A stretch of DNA of 64,000 nt from Bacillus pseudomycoides (GTDB taxonomy: Bacteria > Bacillota > Bacilli > Bacillales > Bacillaceae_G). The notes below the pieces were generated by a model. It made no database searches, was not told where the DNA came from, and worked only from the letters and a program-made list of their open reading frames with translations. The DNA lies in NCBI RefSeq assembly GCF_022811845.1, contig NZ_CP064266.1, forward strand, positions 2,852,001 to 2,916,000. The letters are read 5' to 3'. The position numbers were made by a program, and so were the translations under genes. This document shows positions 16,140 through 24,931 of this stretch, piece after piece. The first letter of the stretch is position 1. The number at the start of each line of letters is the position of its first letter.

Positions 16140-17533
16140 TGACTAAAAGGTTACTAGATAAATTGTGGGAAAGACATATTGTGACGACAAATGAAAATGG
16201 ATTAGATGTATTGTATATCGATCTTCATCTCGTACATGAAGTGACATCACCGCAAGCCTTTGAAGGCTTGCGGCTTGCAAATCGTAATGTTCGGAGACCA
16301 GATTTAACATTTGCAACGATGGATCATAATATTCCAACAAAGGATGTTTGGAATATTACGGATCGTATTGCGAAGCAACAATTAGATGCGCTTCGTGAAA
16401 ATTGCAAGCAATTTAATATTCCATTAGCGGATATTGATGATGAAAATCAAGGGATTGTCCATGTTATTGGTCCAGAACTTGGACTAACGCAGCCGGGAAA
16501 GACCATTGTATGTGGCGATAGTCATACGGCAACGCATGGAGCATTTGGAGCGTTAGCATTTGGAATTGGTACAAGTGAAGTAGAGCATGTGCTAGCCACT
16601 CAAACATTGTGGCAAAGAAAACCAAAAGCAATGGGAATTGAATTGAAAGGGGAATTGTCAAAAGGGGTATATGCAAAAGATATTATTTTACATCTTCTTG
16701 CTACATATGGGGTAGCATTTGGAACTGGATATGTGATGGAATTTTACGGAGAAGCAGTTGCGAATATGGAAATGGAAGAGCGCATGACGCTTTGTAATAT
16801 GGCAATAGAAGGCGGGGCGAAAGCTGGAATTATTGCGCCAGATGAAAAAACATTTGCCTATGTAAAAGGGCGCGAGTATGCACCAGAAGAGTTCGACTCA
16901 GCAGTAGCGAATTGGAAGGAACTTTATACTGAGCAAGATGCGATATATGATACTCATATTTCCATAGATGTTGCCCAATTAGCGCCGTATGTAACATGGG
17001 GAACAAACCCAAGTATGGGTATGCGTATCGATGAACAGTTACCGGAAACACGTGATAAAAATGATGAACGAGCTTTTGCGTATATGGGACTTGAATCGGG
17101 ACAAAGTGCATTTGAAATTCCGATTCAGCATGTATTTATTGGTTCTTGTACAAATTCCCGTTTATCAGATTTAGAAATTGCCGCGGCTGTTGTGAAAGGA
17201 AAAAAGGTAAAAGAAGGGGTACGAGCGCTTGTTGTACCGGGATCTAAAAGGGTGCGAAAAGCAGCGATGGAAAAAGGGTTGCATCGTATATTTGAAGAAG
17301 CTGGATTTGAATGGAGAGAACCTGGGTGTTCTATGTGTCTTGGGATGAATCCAGATCAAGTGCCTGAAGGAGAACATTGTGCATCTACTTCCAATCGGAA
17401 TTTTGAAGGACGGCAAGGGAAGGGTGCAAGAACACATTTAGTCAGTCCTGCTATGGCAGCCGCCGCAGCACTTTATGGTCATTTCGTTGATGTAAGAAAG
17501 GAGAGTTATGATGGAGCCGTTTCGTATTCATAA
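16139..17533 (+). CDS. leuC: 3-isopropylmalate dehydratase, large subunit
   Basis: Aconitase-family [4Fe-4S] enzyme isomerising 2- to 3-isopropylmalate with LeuD. 464 residues from ATG 16139; an earlier in-frame start inside leuB is rejected on length and homology. Cluster cysteines are visible in GSCTNSRLSDL and in CSMCLGMNPDQ (about residues 337, 397 and 400); CGDSHTATHGAFG is also present. Overlaps leuD by 23 bases. Confidence 0.96.
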   Translation: MTKRLLDKLWERHIVTTNENGLDVLYIDLHLVHEVTSPQAFEGLRLANRNVRRPDLTFATMDHNIPTKDVWNITDRIAKQQLDALRENCKQFNIPLADIDDENQGIVHVIGPELGLTQPGKTIVCGDSHTATHGAFGALAFGIGTSEVEHVLATQTLWQRKPKAMGIELKGELSKGVYAKDIILHLLATYGVAFGTGYVMEFYGEAVANMEMEERMTLCNMAIEGGAKAGIIAPDEKTFAYVKGREYAPEEFDSAVANWKELYTEQDAIYDTHISIDVAQLAPYVTWGTNPSMGMRIDEQLPETRDKNDERAFAYMGLESGQSAFEIPIQHVFIGSCTNSRLSDLEIAAAVVKGKKVKEGVRALVVPGSKRVRKAAMEKGLHRIFEEAGFEWREPGCSMCLGMNPDQVPEGEHCASTSNRNFEGRQGKGARTHLVSPAMAAAAALYGHFVDVRKESYDGAVSYS

Positions 17534-18089
17534 AGGTACTGTTGCCGTACTAATGAACGATAATATTGATACAGATCAAATTATTCCAAAACAATATTTA
17601 AAGAGGATTGAACGAACGGGTTTTGGGCAATTTTTATTTGATGAATGGCGTTATGGGAATGACAGGCAAGAGAATCCGGATTTCCCATTAAATGCACCTG
17701 AGCGAAAAGGTGCAAGTATACTCATTACAGGTGAAAATTTTGGCTGTGGTTCATCACGAGAACATGCGCCATGGGCACTTGCTGACTATGGATTTCGTGT
17801 TATTGTTGCGGGGGGATTTGCAGATATTTTTTATATGAATTGTACGAAAAATGGCATGCTGCCAATCGTTATGGAAAAAGAAATGCGTGAAAAGCTAGCA
17901 GCAGTTAATCCAAGAGATGTCATCGAAGTTGATTTAGAGAATGAAGTGATTACAACCTCGCTACATCGTTTTCATTTTACAATTGAAAACATGTGGAAAG
18001 AAAAATTATTAAATGGTTTAGATGAAATCGGAATCACACTTCAATATGAGCAACAAATTCAAGAATATGAACGAAATATAGCTCGCTAA
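17511..18089 (+). CDS. leuD: 3-isopropylmalate dehydratase, small subunit
   Basis: Swivel-domain partner of LeuC. 192 residues. The second of two adjacent ATG codons (17511) is chosen because it gives the usual MEPF start and better spacing from AAAGGAGAG. Motifs NDNIDTDQIIPKQYL and ENFGCGSSREHAPWAL are intact. The stop codon lies inside the operon terminator. Confidence 0.95.
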   Translation: MEPFRIHKGTVAVLMNDNIDTDQIIPKQYLKRIERTGFGQFLFDEWRYGNDRQENPDFPLNAPERKGASILITGENFGCGSSREHAPWALADYGFRVIVAGGFADIFYMNCTKNGMLPIVMEKEMREKLAAVNPRDVIEVDLENEVITTSLHRFHFTIENMWKEKLLNGLDEIGITLQYEQQIQEYERNIAR

Positions 18090-18117
18090 TTTGTTTAGCG
18101 AGCTATAATAAAAAAAT
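18077..18117 (+). terminator. Terminator of the ilv-leu operon
   Basis: TATAGCTCGCTAA-TTTG-TTTAGCGAGCTATA, followed by ATAAAAAAAT. The hairpin uses the last codons and the stop of leuD. The downstream run is A-rich rather than T-rich, so termination may be partial, or it may act on the opposite strand. Confidence 0.55.
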
Positions 18118-18138
18118 ATAAATAAGGCTCGAATCTCA

Positions 18139-18167
18139 TTTACATTCTGAATTTTGTGTTATATACT
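18139..18167 (+). promoter_or_regulatory. Promoter of the histidine operon
   Basis: TTTACA (18139-18144), exactly 17 bases, TATACT (18162-18167). Transcription would start near 18174, just before the ribosome binding site of the leader peptide. Confidence 0.75.
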
Positions 18168-18200
18168 ACGTGAAAATAAGAGGAGAAGGGAGTAAGGATA

Positions 18201-18254
18201 ATGTTTACATTACAATCTGTTAATATGCTTACACAACTACATCATCATACATAA
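18201..18254 (+). CDS. Histidine leader peptide (His-His-His), attenuation control
   Basis: A 17-codon frame, MFTLQSVNMLTQLHHHT, with AAGGGAG 8 bases upstream and a good promoter 34 bases further up. Three consecutive CAT codons at 18240-18248 lie just before the stop, directly followed by overlapping hairpins and a terminator ahead of hisZ. This is the classical design of ribosome-mediated attenuation. Function is inferred from design; no T-box is present here. Confidence 0.8.
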   Translation: MFTLQSVNMLTQLHHHT

Positions 18255-18362
18255 ACCCTTGAACCTAGCGTGAACAACGTGTAGGTACAAGGGTTATTCC
18301 CGTTGTACCTACACCCTATGAAAGGGCCTTGTAGGTATTTTTTCTACAAGGCCCTTTTTATT
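18254..18362 (+). promoter_or_regulatory. Histidine operon attenuator (mutually exclusive hairpins and terminator)
   Basis: Five segments can pair in alternative ways. 1:2 is AACCCTTG-A-ACCTA with TAGGT-A-CAAGGGTT (18254-18267 with 18282-18295). 2:3 is GTGTAGGTACAA with TTGTACCTACAC (18279-18290 with 18303-18314, perfect). 3:4 is TACCTAC with GTAGGTA (18306-18312 with 18331-18337). 4:5 is the terminator AAGGGCCTTGTAG with CTACAAGGCCCTT, followed by TTTATTTTG. A ribosome at the stop codon would cover segment 1, favour 2:3 and allow termination. One stalled at the first His codon would leave segment 1 free, giving 1:2, then 3:4, and read-through. Confidence 0.75.
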
Positions 18363-18439
18363 TTGTTCGTGATTGCTATGTTGAGCATACATTAAAAGGG
18401 GAAGTTTACTGATGAGAGCTTAAAGGAGTGTGAATCGGT

Positions 18440-19702
18440 ATGACAAAATGGAAGCGAGCAAATCCAGATGGAACAAGAGATTATGTATTTGAAGAGTGTA
18501 CGTTAATAGAAGAAGTTGAACAAAAATTACGACGTAATTTTTTAGAAAGGGGATATGAAGAAATTCGAACACCCACAATTGAATTTTATGATGTTTTTGC
18601 CTTTCGTAATAGGCCGATAGATGAAGAGAAAATGTATAAGTTTTTTGATCAACAAGGGCGTATTATCGTTTTGAGACCTGATATGACAATTCCTCTAGCA
18701 AGGGTAATGGGAACGCTCCGAGAGGATTTGGCTTTGAAACTAACATATAGCGGAAATGTATTTCGGGCAAACGAATCATTATCTGGAAAATACAATGAAA
18801 TCATTCAAACAGGAATTGAAATCATTGGGATTGATAATATACGTGCTGAAATTGAATGTATCGTAAGTGCAATTCATGCTCTTCAAGTTGTAGGGATTCA
18901 ATCTTTTACAATAGAATTAGGGCAAGTTCAGTTATACAAATGTATTGTTAAAAAGCTGTCATTTGGAGAAGAAGAAGAGTCGCTCTTACGTACGTATATT
19001 GAAAGTAAAAATTATGCGGAGCTGTCCCGTTTTTTACAAGAAAACAATTTAGATCGAAGTGATGAAACTGTACAGTTACTGGAAAGATTACCAAGATTAT
19101 TTGGAAAACTTGAAGTGATTGAAGAAGCGGAAAAACTTGCTTCAAATCATGAGATGAAGCAAGCAATCGCACGGGTAAAAGAAATCTATAAAACGATTGA
19201 AAAATTAGGGTATGGTTCGTATATATCGATTGATCTTGGGATGATTCAACATTTACATTATTATACCGGAGTTATTTTTAGAGGTTATATATACGATGTT
19301 GGAGGAGAAATCGTTAGTGGCGGAAGGTATGACGAATTGCTTGGTAATTTTGGAGAATCAATGCCAGCGGTTGGGTTAGCTGTACAGGTAAACCAAATTG
19401 TACGGACATTACAAGAACAGCAAAAAACGTTCCAGCGAAAAGGTTTAGATATGATCATTCATTATTCTTTGGAAACGATAGCCGAAGCAGAAAGGCTACG
19501 TGGGTTACTTCAGAAAGATGGATGGAAAGTAGAACTGTCTATGTTTGAGAATTTACAAGATACATTTCAATTTGCAAAGAAGAATGGGATTACAAAAGTA
19601 ATTGAAGCGACTGGAAAAGCATTAGTGGAATATGTATGGAAAGAAAAATGGGTGATACAGAAAGAAGGGGAAACTTCATGCGTAACATTCAAATTGCGTT
19701 AA
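18440..19702 (+). CDS. hisZ: ATP phosphoribosyltransferase regulatory subunit
   Basis: Histidyl-tRNA synthetase paralogue that lacks aminoacylation but is required by the short form of HisG and carries feedback inhibition by histidine. 420 residues; class II synthetase landmarks include GTRDYVFEE at the N-terminus, motif 2 (RIIVLRPDMTIPLAR and SGNVFRANE) and VSGGRYDELLGNFG. First gene of the his operon, after the attenuator. Overlaps hisG by 25 bases. Confidence 0.95.
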   Translation: MTKWKRANPDGTRDYVFEECTLIEEVEQKLRRNFLERGYEEIRTPTIEFYDVFAFRNRPIDEEKMYKFFDQQGRIIVLRPDMTIPLARVMGTLREDLALKLTYSGNVFRANESLSGKYNEIIQTGIEIIGIDNIRAEIECIVSAIHALQVVGIQSFTIELGQVQLYKCIVKKLSFGEEEESLLRTYIESKNYAELSRFLQENNLDRSDETVQLLERLPRLFGKLEVIEEAEKLASNHEMKQAIARVKEIYKTIEKLGYGSYISIDLGMIQHLHYYTGVIFRGYIYDVGGEIVSGGRYDELLGNFGESMPAVGLAVQVNQIVRTLQEQQKTFQRKGLDMIIHYSLETIAEAERLRGLLQKDGWKVELSMFENLQDTFQFAKKNGITKVIEATGKALVEYVWKEKWVIQKEGETSCVTFKLR

Positions 19703-20313
19703 CGAAGGGAAGACTTGAAAAGCATGTCATCCCGCTATTTGAAAAAATTGGAATTGATTGTACGGAATTGATGGATAAAGGAAGGAAGCTTGTATTCCAA
19801 AGCACCAGTATGAACGTTTCATTTATTCTAGTAAAAGCAGTAGATGTTGCGACTTATGTAGAACATGGTGTTGCAGACATTGGGATTGTTGGAAAAGATA
19901 TTTTAATGGAGTATGAGAAAGATATATATGAAATGGTTGATTTAGAAGTAGGGGGTTGTAAGTTTTGTGTCGCCTCTATTCCAACATATAATCCGAAAGG
20001 TTATCGAAAAAAGAGAATTGCTACAAAGTATCCACATATTACTTCCAACTATTTTCGAGATAAAGGAGAAGATGTAGAGATTATAAAAATAGAAGGTTCT
20101 GTGGAAATAGCTCCTTTGCTCGGATTAGCAGATGCAATTGTTGATATTGTAGAAACTGGAAAAACATTACAAGAAAATGGATTGATTGTATTTGAAGAAA
20201 TGTATTCCATATCTGCTCGAATGATTGTGAATAAAGCTGCTTTAAAAACAAAAAAAGACGAAATATTCGGTATTATCAATAAGATGGAGTGTGTAATTAC
20301 TTCTGGTAAATGA
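19678..20313 (+). CDS. hisG: ATP phosphoribosyltransferase, short catalytic form
   Basis: Catalyses the first step of histidine synthesis, ATP plus PRPP to phosphoribosyl-ATP. 211 residues from ATG 19678, after GAAGGGG; this is the short form that works only with HisZ, consistent with its neighbour. Recognised by QIALTKGRLEKHVIPLFEK, DIGIVGKDIL and the PRPP loop ADAIVDIVETGKTLQENGL. Confidence 0.96.
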   Translation: MRNIQIALTKGRLEKHVIPLFEKIGIDCTELMDKGRKLVFQSTSMNVSFILVKAVDVATYVEHGVADIGIVGKDILMEYEKDIYEMVDLEVGGCKFCVASIPTYNPKGYRKKRIATKYPHITSNYFRDKGEDVEIIKIEGSVEIAPLLGLADAIVDIVETGKTLQENGLIVFEEMYSISARMIVNKAALKTKKDEIFGIINKMECVITSGK

Positions 20314-20329
20314 AAAAAGGGGGATTGTG

Positions 20330-21619
20330 ATGGAGATGATTTATGGGGAGTATACAGAAGCGTTGAAGAGAATAAAACAGCTAAGAGAACAGGCTAATAT
20401 AATAGAAGAAACTGTACAGCTACGTGTAAGAGAAATTGTTGAAGAAGTAAGAAAAAGACAGGATGAAGCGCTAATTTCTTATACAAAGGCTTTTGATTGT
20501 ACCGAAGTAACAAAGTTTCGTGTTACCAAAGAAGAAATTGAAAAAGCGAGTAAATATGTAGATGTTTCATTTCTAGAAGCTTTGCAAGAAGCGAAGAAAA
20601 ACATCATTTCATACCATGAAAAACAAAAAAGACAATCCTTTGTAGATTGTGAAAATGAAGGAGTGATTCGTGGCCAACTAATTAGGCCATTGCAAACAGT
20701 GGGTGTATATGTACCAGGAGGAACTGCATCTTATCCATCATCTGTACTCATGAATGTACTACCTGCCAAAATTGCTGGCGTTCAGAAAGTTGTAATGGTC
20801 ACACCGCCAGGGAAAGAAGGATTAGATCCACATATTTTAGCAGCTGCTGAAATTGCCGGTGTAGATGAAATCTATACAGTAGGTGGAGCGCAAGCGATAG
20901 CAGCATTAGCATATGGGACGGAATCGATTCCGAAAGTTGATAAAATTGTCGGGCCGGGGAATATATATGTGGCTTTTGCAAAACGTGAGGTGTTTGGAGC
21001 TGTTCATATAGATATGATTGCAGGGCCATCTGAAATCGTCGTAATTGCTGATAAAACTGGGAATGCGTCTTTTATCGCAGCAGATTTATTGTCGCAAGCT
21101 GAGCATGACGTGAGAGCAACAGCGATTTGTATTACAACTTGTATAGAACTTGCAAAAGAAATAGAAAAGGAAATAGAAGTGCAACTTCAGGCATTACCAA
21201 GAAGTGAAATAGCTCGTGAATCAATAGAAAGAAATGGAGCGGTTCTCGTTGTTCCTTCGTTAGAGCAGGCGTTTCAGTTATCGAATGAAATAGCACCGGA
21301 ACATTTAGAGTTGCACATAAATGAACCGATGAATGCTTTAGGCTATATTCAGCATGCAGGTTCGATTTTTATTGGTCCATATGCACCAGAACCGCTCGGG
21401 GATTATTTTGCAGGTCCGAATCATGTACTGCCAACAAGCGGAACAGCACGATTCTTTTCACCGTTATCAGTAGATGATTTTGTGAAAAAATCAAGTTTTG
21501 TATCCTATACGAAAGAAGCGCTACAAAGCGTTCAACATCATATTACAACACTTGCGGATAAAGAAGGATTACATGCTCATGCAAGAGCGATTCAAATTCG
21601 GTTTGAGGAGGAGAAATAA
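20330..21619 (+). CDS. hisD: Histidinol dehydrogenase
   Basis: Zn2+ enzyme oxidising L-histidinol to L-histidine in two NAD+-dependent steps. 429 residues. ATG 20330 is chosen over the GTG three bases earlier, as it gives 6-base spacing from AAGGGGG. Motifs: PGGTASYPSSVLMN, GPGNIYVAFAKR, DMIAGPSEIVVIAD, LLSQAEHD and GPNHVLPTSGTARF. Its stop overlaps the hisB start by one base. Confidence 0.96.
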   Translation: MEMIYGEYTEALKRIKQLREQANIIEETVQLRVREIVEEVRKRQDEALISYTKAFDCTEVTKFRVTKEEIEKASKYVDVSFLEALQEAKKNIISYHEKQKRQSFVDCENEGVIRGQLIRPLQTVGVYVPGGTASYPSSVLMNVLPAKIAGVQKVVMVTPPGKEGLDPHILAAAEIAGVDEIYTVGGAQAIAALAYGTESIPKVDKIVGPGNIYVAFAKREVFGAVHIDMIAGPSEIVVIADKTGNASFIAADLLSQAEHDVRATAICITTCIELAKEIEKEIEVQLQALPRSEIARESIERNGAVLVVPSLEQAFQLSNEIAPEHLELHINEPMNALGYIQHAGSIFIGPYAPEPLGDYFAGPNHVLPTSGTARFFSPLSVDDFVKKSSFVSYTKEALQSVQHHITTLADKEGLHAHARAIQIRFEEEK

Positions 21620-22203
21620 TGCGTGAGGCAAGTCAAGTGCGGGGGACGACAGAAACAAGAATTAAACTGAGCTTACAACTAGATGAAAGTACAAATGTTT
21701 CGATTCGAACAGGTGTTGGTTTCTTTGATCATATGTTAACTTTGTTTGCAAAGCACGGCCGATTTGGTTTGCAAATTGAAGCAGAAGGTGATGTGTTTGT
21801 TGATGCTCACCATACTGTTGAAGATGTTGGGATTGTGCTTGGAAACTGTTTGAAAGAAGCATTGCAAAATAAAGAAGGTATTAATCGCTATGGAGCAGCA
21901 TATGTACCAATGGATGAGGCTTTAGGCTTTGTGGCGGTTGATATAAGTGGTAGATCTTATCTCGTATTTCAAGGCGAATTGAAAAATCCTAAGTTAGGGG
22001 ATTTTGATACAGAGCTGACCGAGGAGTTTTTCAGGGCGGTTGCGCATGCGGCAAATATCACATTACATGCTCGCATTTTATATGGAAATAATACGCATCA
22101 CAAAGTTGAAGCGATATTTAAGGCATTTGGACGCGCATTGCGTGAGGCGGTAGATAAAAATGACAAAATTGTTGGTGTAAATTCTACGAAAGGACTGTTG
22201 TAA
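21619..22203 (+). CDS. hisB: Imidazoleglycerol-phosphate dehydratase
   Basis: Mn2+-dependent dehydration of imidazole glycerol phosphate. 194 residues, monofunctional (no fused phosphatase), as usual in Bacillus. The His-rich metal motifs VDAHHTVEDVGI and HAANITLHARILYGNNTHHK are intact, as is GVGFFDHMLTLFAKHG. Confidence 0.96.
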   Translation: MREASQVRGTTETRIKLSLQLDESTNVSIRTGVGFFDHMLTLFAKHGRFGLQIEAEGDVFVDAHHTVEDVGIVLGNCLKEALQNKEGINRYGAAYVPMDEALGFVAVDISGRSYLVFQGELKNPKLGDFDTELTEEFFRAVAHAANITLHARILYGNNTHHKVEAIFKAFGRALREAVDKNDKIVGVNSTKGLL

Positions 22204-22833
22204 TTGATTGCGATTGTAGATTATGGGATGGGAAATATTCGCAGTGTTGAACAAGCGCTAACGCGTATTGGGGCTGAACATATTGTAACCGATGATAAAG
22301 AAAGAATATTACAAAGTGACGGTGTAATTTTACCAGGAGTGGGAGCTTTTCCAAAAGCAATGGTTGCCCTGCAGGAAAAAGGTCTTGTTTCAGTTATTCA
22401 AGAAGTTGGAGTGCAAGAAAAACCACTCCTTGGAATTTGTTTAGGGATGCAACTTTTATTTGAAGAAAGTGAAGAGATAGAAAGAACACAGGGGTTAGGT
22501 TTGTTACCAGGAGTAATTCGAAAGCTGAAAGTTCCTTATAAAATACCGCATATGGGTTGGAACCAATTAAAGAAGAAGCGGGAATTTGAGTTATGGACTG
22601 GAGTAGAAGATGGTTCCTTTGTGTATTACGTTCATTCTTATTATGCAGATTGTCCAGATGAGGTTGTATGTGGTAGTAGTGACTATGAGATTGATATTCC
22701 AGGATTTGTTGCGAAAGGGACTATATTTGGCGCGCAGTTTCATCCCGAAAAAAGTGGTGATATCGGGATACAAATATTAAGAAATTTTAAAGGAGTGGTA
22801 GAATCATGGAAATCTTCCCAGCTATCGATTTAA
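22204..22833 (+). CDS. hisH: Imidazole glycerol phosphate synthase, glutaminase subunit
   Basis: Class I glutamine amidotransferase that feeds ammonia to HisF. 209 residues; start TTG directly after the hisB stop, with AAAGGA upstream. Catalytic triad: Cys in GICLGMQLLFE, His and Glu in GAQFHPEKSG. Overlaps hisA by 28 bases. Confidence 0.95.
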   Translation: MIAIVDYGMGNIRSVEQALTRIGAEHIVTDDKERILQSDGVILPGVGAFPKAMVALQEKGLVSVIQEVGVQEKPLLGICLGMQLLFEESEEIERTQGLGLLPGVIRKLKVPYKIPHMGWNQLKKKREFELWTGVEDGSFVYYVHSYYADCPDEVVCGSSDYEIDIPGFVAKGTIFGAQFHPEKSGDIGIQILRNFKGVVESWKSSQLSI

Positions 22834-23525
22834 AACAAGGGCGGTGCGTTCGGCTATATCAAGGAGAATTTCAAAAGGAAACGGTTATGAATGAAAATCC
22901 AGTTACTCAAGCGTTACAGTTTGAAAAATTAGGAGCAAGAACATTGCATATTGTTGATCTGGACGGAGCTGTTGCTGGTCAATCAATGAATCTTTCTGTA
23001 ATTGAAGATATATGTAAAGCAGTTCGAATTCCAGTTCAAGTAGGGGGAGGAATACGCTCTCTTGAAACTGTTGAAATGCTACTGTCAGTAGGAGTAGAAA
23101 AAGTTATTTTAGGAACAGCAGCATTGTATAATCGGCCTTTTTTAGAAAAAGCAGTTCGTTTATATGGAGAGAATATTATTGTGGGTATTGATGCGAAAAA
23201 TGGTTACGTTGCAACGAGAGGCTGGTTAGATGTATCTGAAATTTCTTACATTGAGCTTGCGAAGAAAATGGAGAGTGCTGGCGTACAAACAATCATTTTT
23301 ACCGACATTGCAAAAGACGGTACACTTGAAGGACCAAATTTCGAACAATTACAGCTACTGCAAGAAGCGGTGTCACTTCGTCTTGTTGCATCAGGCGGAG
23401 TGTGCTCATTGCAAGATGTACAGAAGTTAAAAGATATGAATGTATATGGTGTTATTATCGGAAAAGCGCTATATGAAAAAACAATTGATTTAGAAGAGGC
23501 ATTGCAGGTGACAAAAATATGTTAA
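22806..23525 (+). CDS. hisA: Phosphoribosylformimino-5-aminoimidazole carboxamide ribotide isomerase
   Basis: (beta/alpha)8 isomerase (ProFAR to PRFAR). 239 residues. FPAIDLKQGRCVRLYQG carries the catalytic Asp; HIVDLDGAVAG, VQVGGGIRS and IIFTDIAKDGTLEGPN are typical. ATG start with AAAGGAG; overlaps hisH upstream and hisF downstream. Confidence 0.95.
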   Translation: MEIFPAIDLKQGRCVRLYQGEFQKETVMNENPVTQALQFEKLGARTLHIVDLDGAVAGQSMNLSVIEDICKAVRIPVQVGGGIRSLETVEMLLSVGVEKVILGTAALYNRPFLEKAVRLYGENIIVGIDAKNGYVATRGWLDVSEISYIELAKKMESAGVQTIIFTDIAKDGTLEGPNFEQLQLLQEAVSLRLVASGGVCSLQDVQKLKDMNVYGVIIGKALYEKTIDLEEALQVTKIC

Positions 23526-24277
23526 CAAAGCGGATTATTCCATGTTTAGACGTGAAAGGCGGCCGCGTTGTAAAGGGTGTGAATTTTGTAGGATTACAAG
23601 ATGTGGGTGATCCTGTTGAAATAGCTGATTTGTACAATCAAGCAGGTGCTGATGAAATTGTTTTTTTAGATATTACAGCAACACATGAGGGAAGAAAGAC
23701 GATTGTGGATGTTGTAGAGAGAACGGCGTCAAAAGTATTTATTCCACTTACAGTTGGAGGGGGGATCTCAGCGGTTCAAGATATGTACACTTTGTTAAGA
23801 GCAGGAGCGGATAAAGTTTCACTTAACTCAGCAGCAGTGAGGAATCCAAAGTTAGTTGGAGAAGGAGCCAAACATTTCGGTTCACAATGTATTGTGGTCG
23901 CAATTGATGCAAGGAAAGTACGTGGAAATAAATGGAATGTATATGTAAAGGGTGGACGAATTGATACGGGAATCGATGTTGTTCAATGGGCAAAACAAGT
24001 GGAACAGTTAGGCGCTGGAGAAATTTTACTTACGAGTATGGATGCAGATGGAACGAAAGATGGCTATGATTTTCATTTGACAGAAACAATTTCACAAGTG
24101 GTTTCGATTCCAGTTATTGCGTCGGGGGGATGTGGAAGCGCTGAAGATATTGTAAAAGTGTTTCAAAAAACATCGGCAAGTGCTGCATTAGCAGCCTCTA
24201 TTTTTCATTATGGTGAGGCAACAGTGCAAGAGGTGAAGCAAAAATTGCAAGAAGCGGAGATTGAGGTGAGATTATGA
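23519..24277 (+). CDS. hisF: Imidazole glycerol phosphate synthase, cyclase subunit
   Basis: (beta/alpha)8 cyclase partner of HisH, forming imidazole glycerol phosphate and AICAR. 252 residues. Motifs RIIPCLDVKGGRVVKGVNF, VFLDITATHEGR, LTVGGGIS and ILLTSMDADGTKDGYD are intact. Overlaps hisA by 7 bases and hisI by 4. Confidence 0.96.
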   Translation: MLTKRIIPCLDVKGGRVVKGVNFVGLQDVGDPVEIADLYNQAGADEIVFLDITATHEGRKTIVDVVERTASKVFIPLTVGGGISAVQDMYTLLRAGADKVSLNSAAVRNPKLVGEGAKHFGSQCIVVAIDARKVRGNKWNVYVKGGRIDTGIDVVQWAKQVEQLGAGEILLTSMDADGTKDGYDFHLTETISQVVSIPVIASGGCGSAEDIVKVFQKTSASAALAASIFHYGEATVQEVKQKLQEAEIEVRL

Positions 24278-24579
24278 CACCAGATTTTTCAAAGGGATTG
24301 CTACCAGCTGTTGTAGTGGAGGAAGAAACAAAAGAAATATTGATGCTAGCGTATATGAATGAAGAAGCGTATGAAAAAACGTTAGAAACGAAGAAAACAT
24401 GGTTTTATTCACGTTCCCGGCAAGCGTTATGGAATAAAGGAGCAACGTCAGGGCATGTGCAGTATGTTCAATCACTGTATCTAGATTGTGATCAAGATTC
24501 GATTGTAATTATTGTTAAGCAAGTAGGGCCAGCTTGTCACACGGGGGAGAAAACATGTTTTCATTATAAAATCATATAA
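24274..24579 (+). CDS. hisI: Phosphoribosyl-AMP cyclohydrolase
   Basis: Zn2+ hydrolase of the third pathway step. 101 residues, with WNKGATSGHVQYVQSLYLDCDQDS (shown here in part as TSGHVQYVQSLYLDCDQDS) and the CHTGEKTCF cysteine motif. Separate from hisE, whereas B. subtilis has a fused HisIE. Confidence 0.95.
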   Translation: MTPDFSKGLLPAVVVEEETKEILMLAYMNEEAYEKTLETKKTWFYSRSRQALWNKGATSGHVQYVQSLYLDCDQDSIVIIVKQVGPACHTGEKTCFHYKII

Positions 24580-24593
24580 GGGGGGAACTGAAG

Positions 24594-24917
24594 GTGGAAG
24601 AGGTAATGAAGTCTTTATATGAAACAATTCAAATGCGGAAAGAAAGTCCAATTTTGGAATCATATACAAATTATTTATTTACAAAAGGTGAAGATAAAAT
24701 TTTAAAAAAAATAGGAGAAGAGTGTACAGAAGTTGTAATCGCTGCGAAAAATGATAATAAAGAAGAGCTTATAAAGGAAATGGTCGATGTCATGTATCAC
24801 TGTTTTGTTTTATTAGTTGAAAAAAATATTTCATTAGAAGATGTGTTAGAAGAGGTGAAAGAGAGACAAGGAAAGTTGTCAAAAATAGGGGAGCGGAAAG
24901 AAATTGATACGTTATAA
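24594..24917 (+). CDS. hisE: Phosphoribosyl-ATP pyrophosphatase
   Basis: Hydrolyses phosphoribosyl-ATP to phosphoribosyl-AMP (MazG-like helical fold). 107 residues from GTG 24594 after AAGGGGGG; a start at the in-frame ATG four codons later is possible. The motif KKIGEECTEVVIAAKN followed by EMVDVMYHCFVLL carries the metal-binding acidic residues. Confidence 0.93.
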   Translation: MEEVMKSLYETIQMRKESPILESYTNYLFTKGEDKILKKIGEECTEVVIAAKNDNKEELIKEMVDVMYHCFVLLVEKNISLEDVLEEVKERQGKLSKIGERKEIDTL

Positions 24918-24931
24918 GGGGGAGAAAGAAT

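Noticed and set aside
18120..18440. T-box for histidine before hisZ
   Set aside because: No TGGTACC-type T-box, no stem I motifs; the leader peptide and alternative hairpins explain the region.
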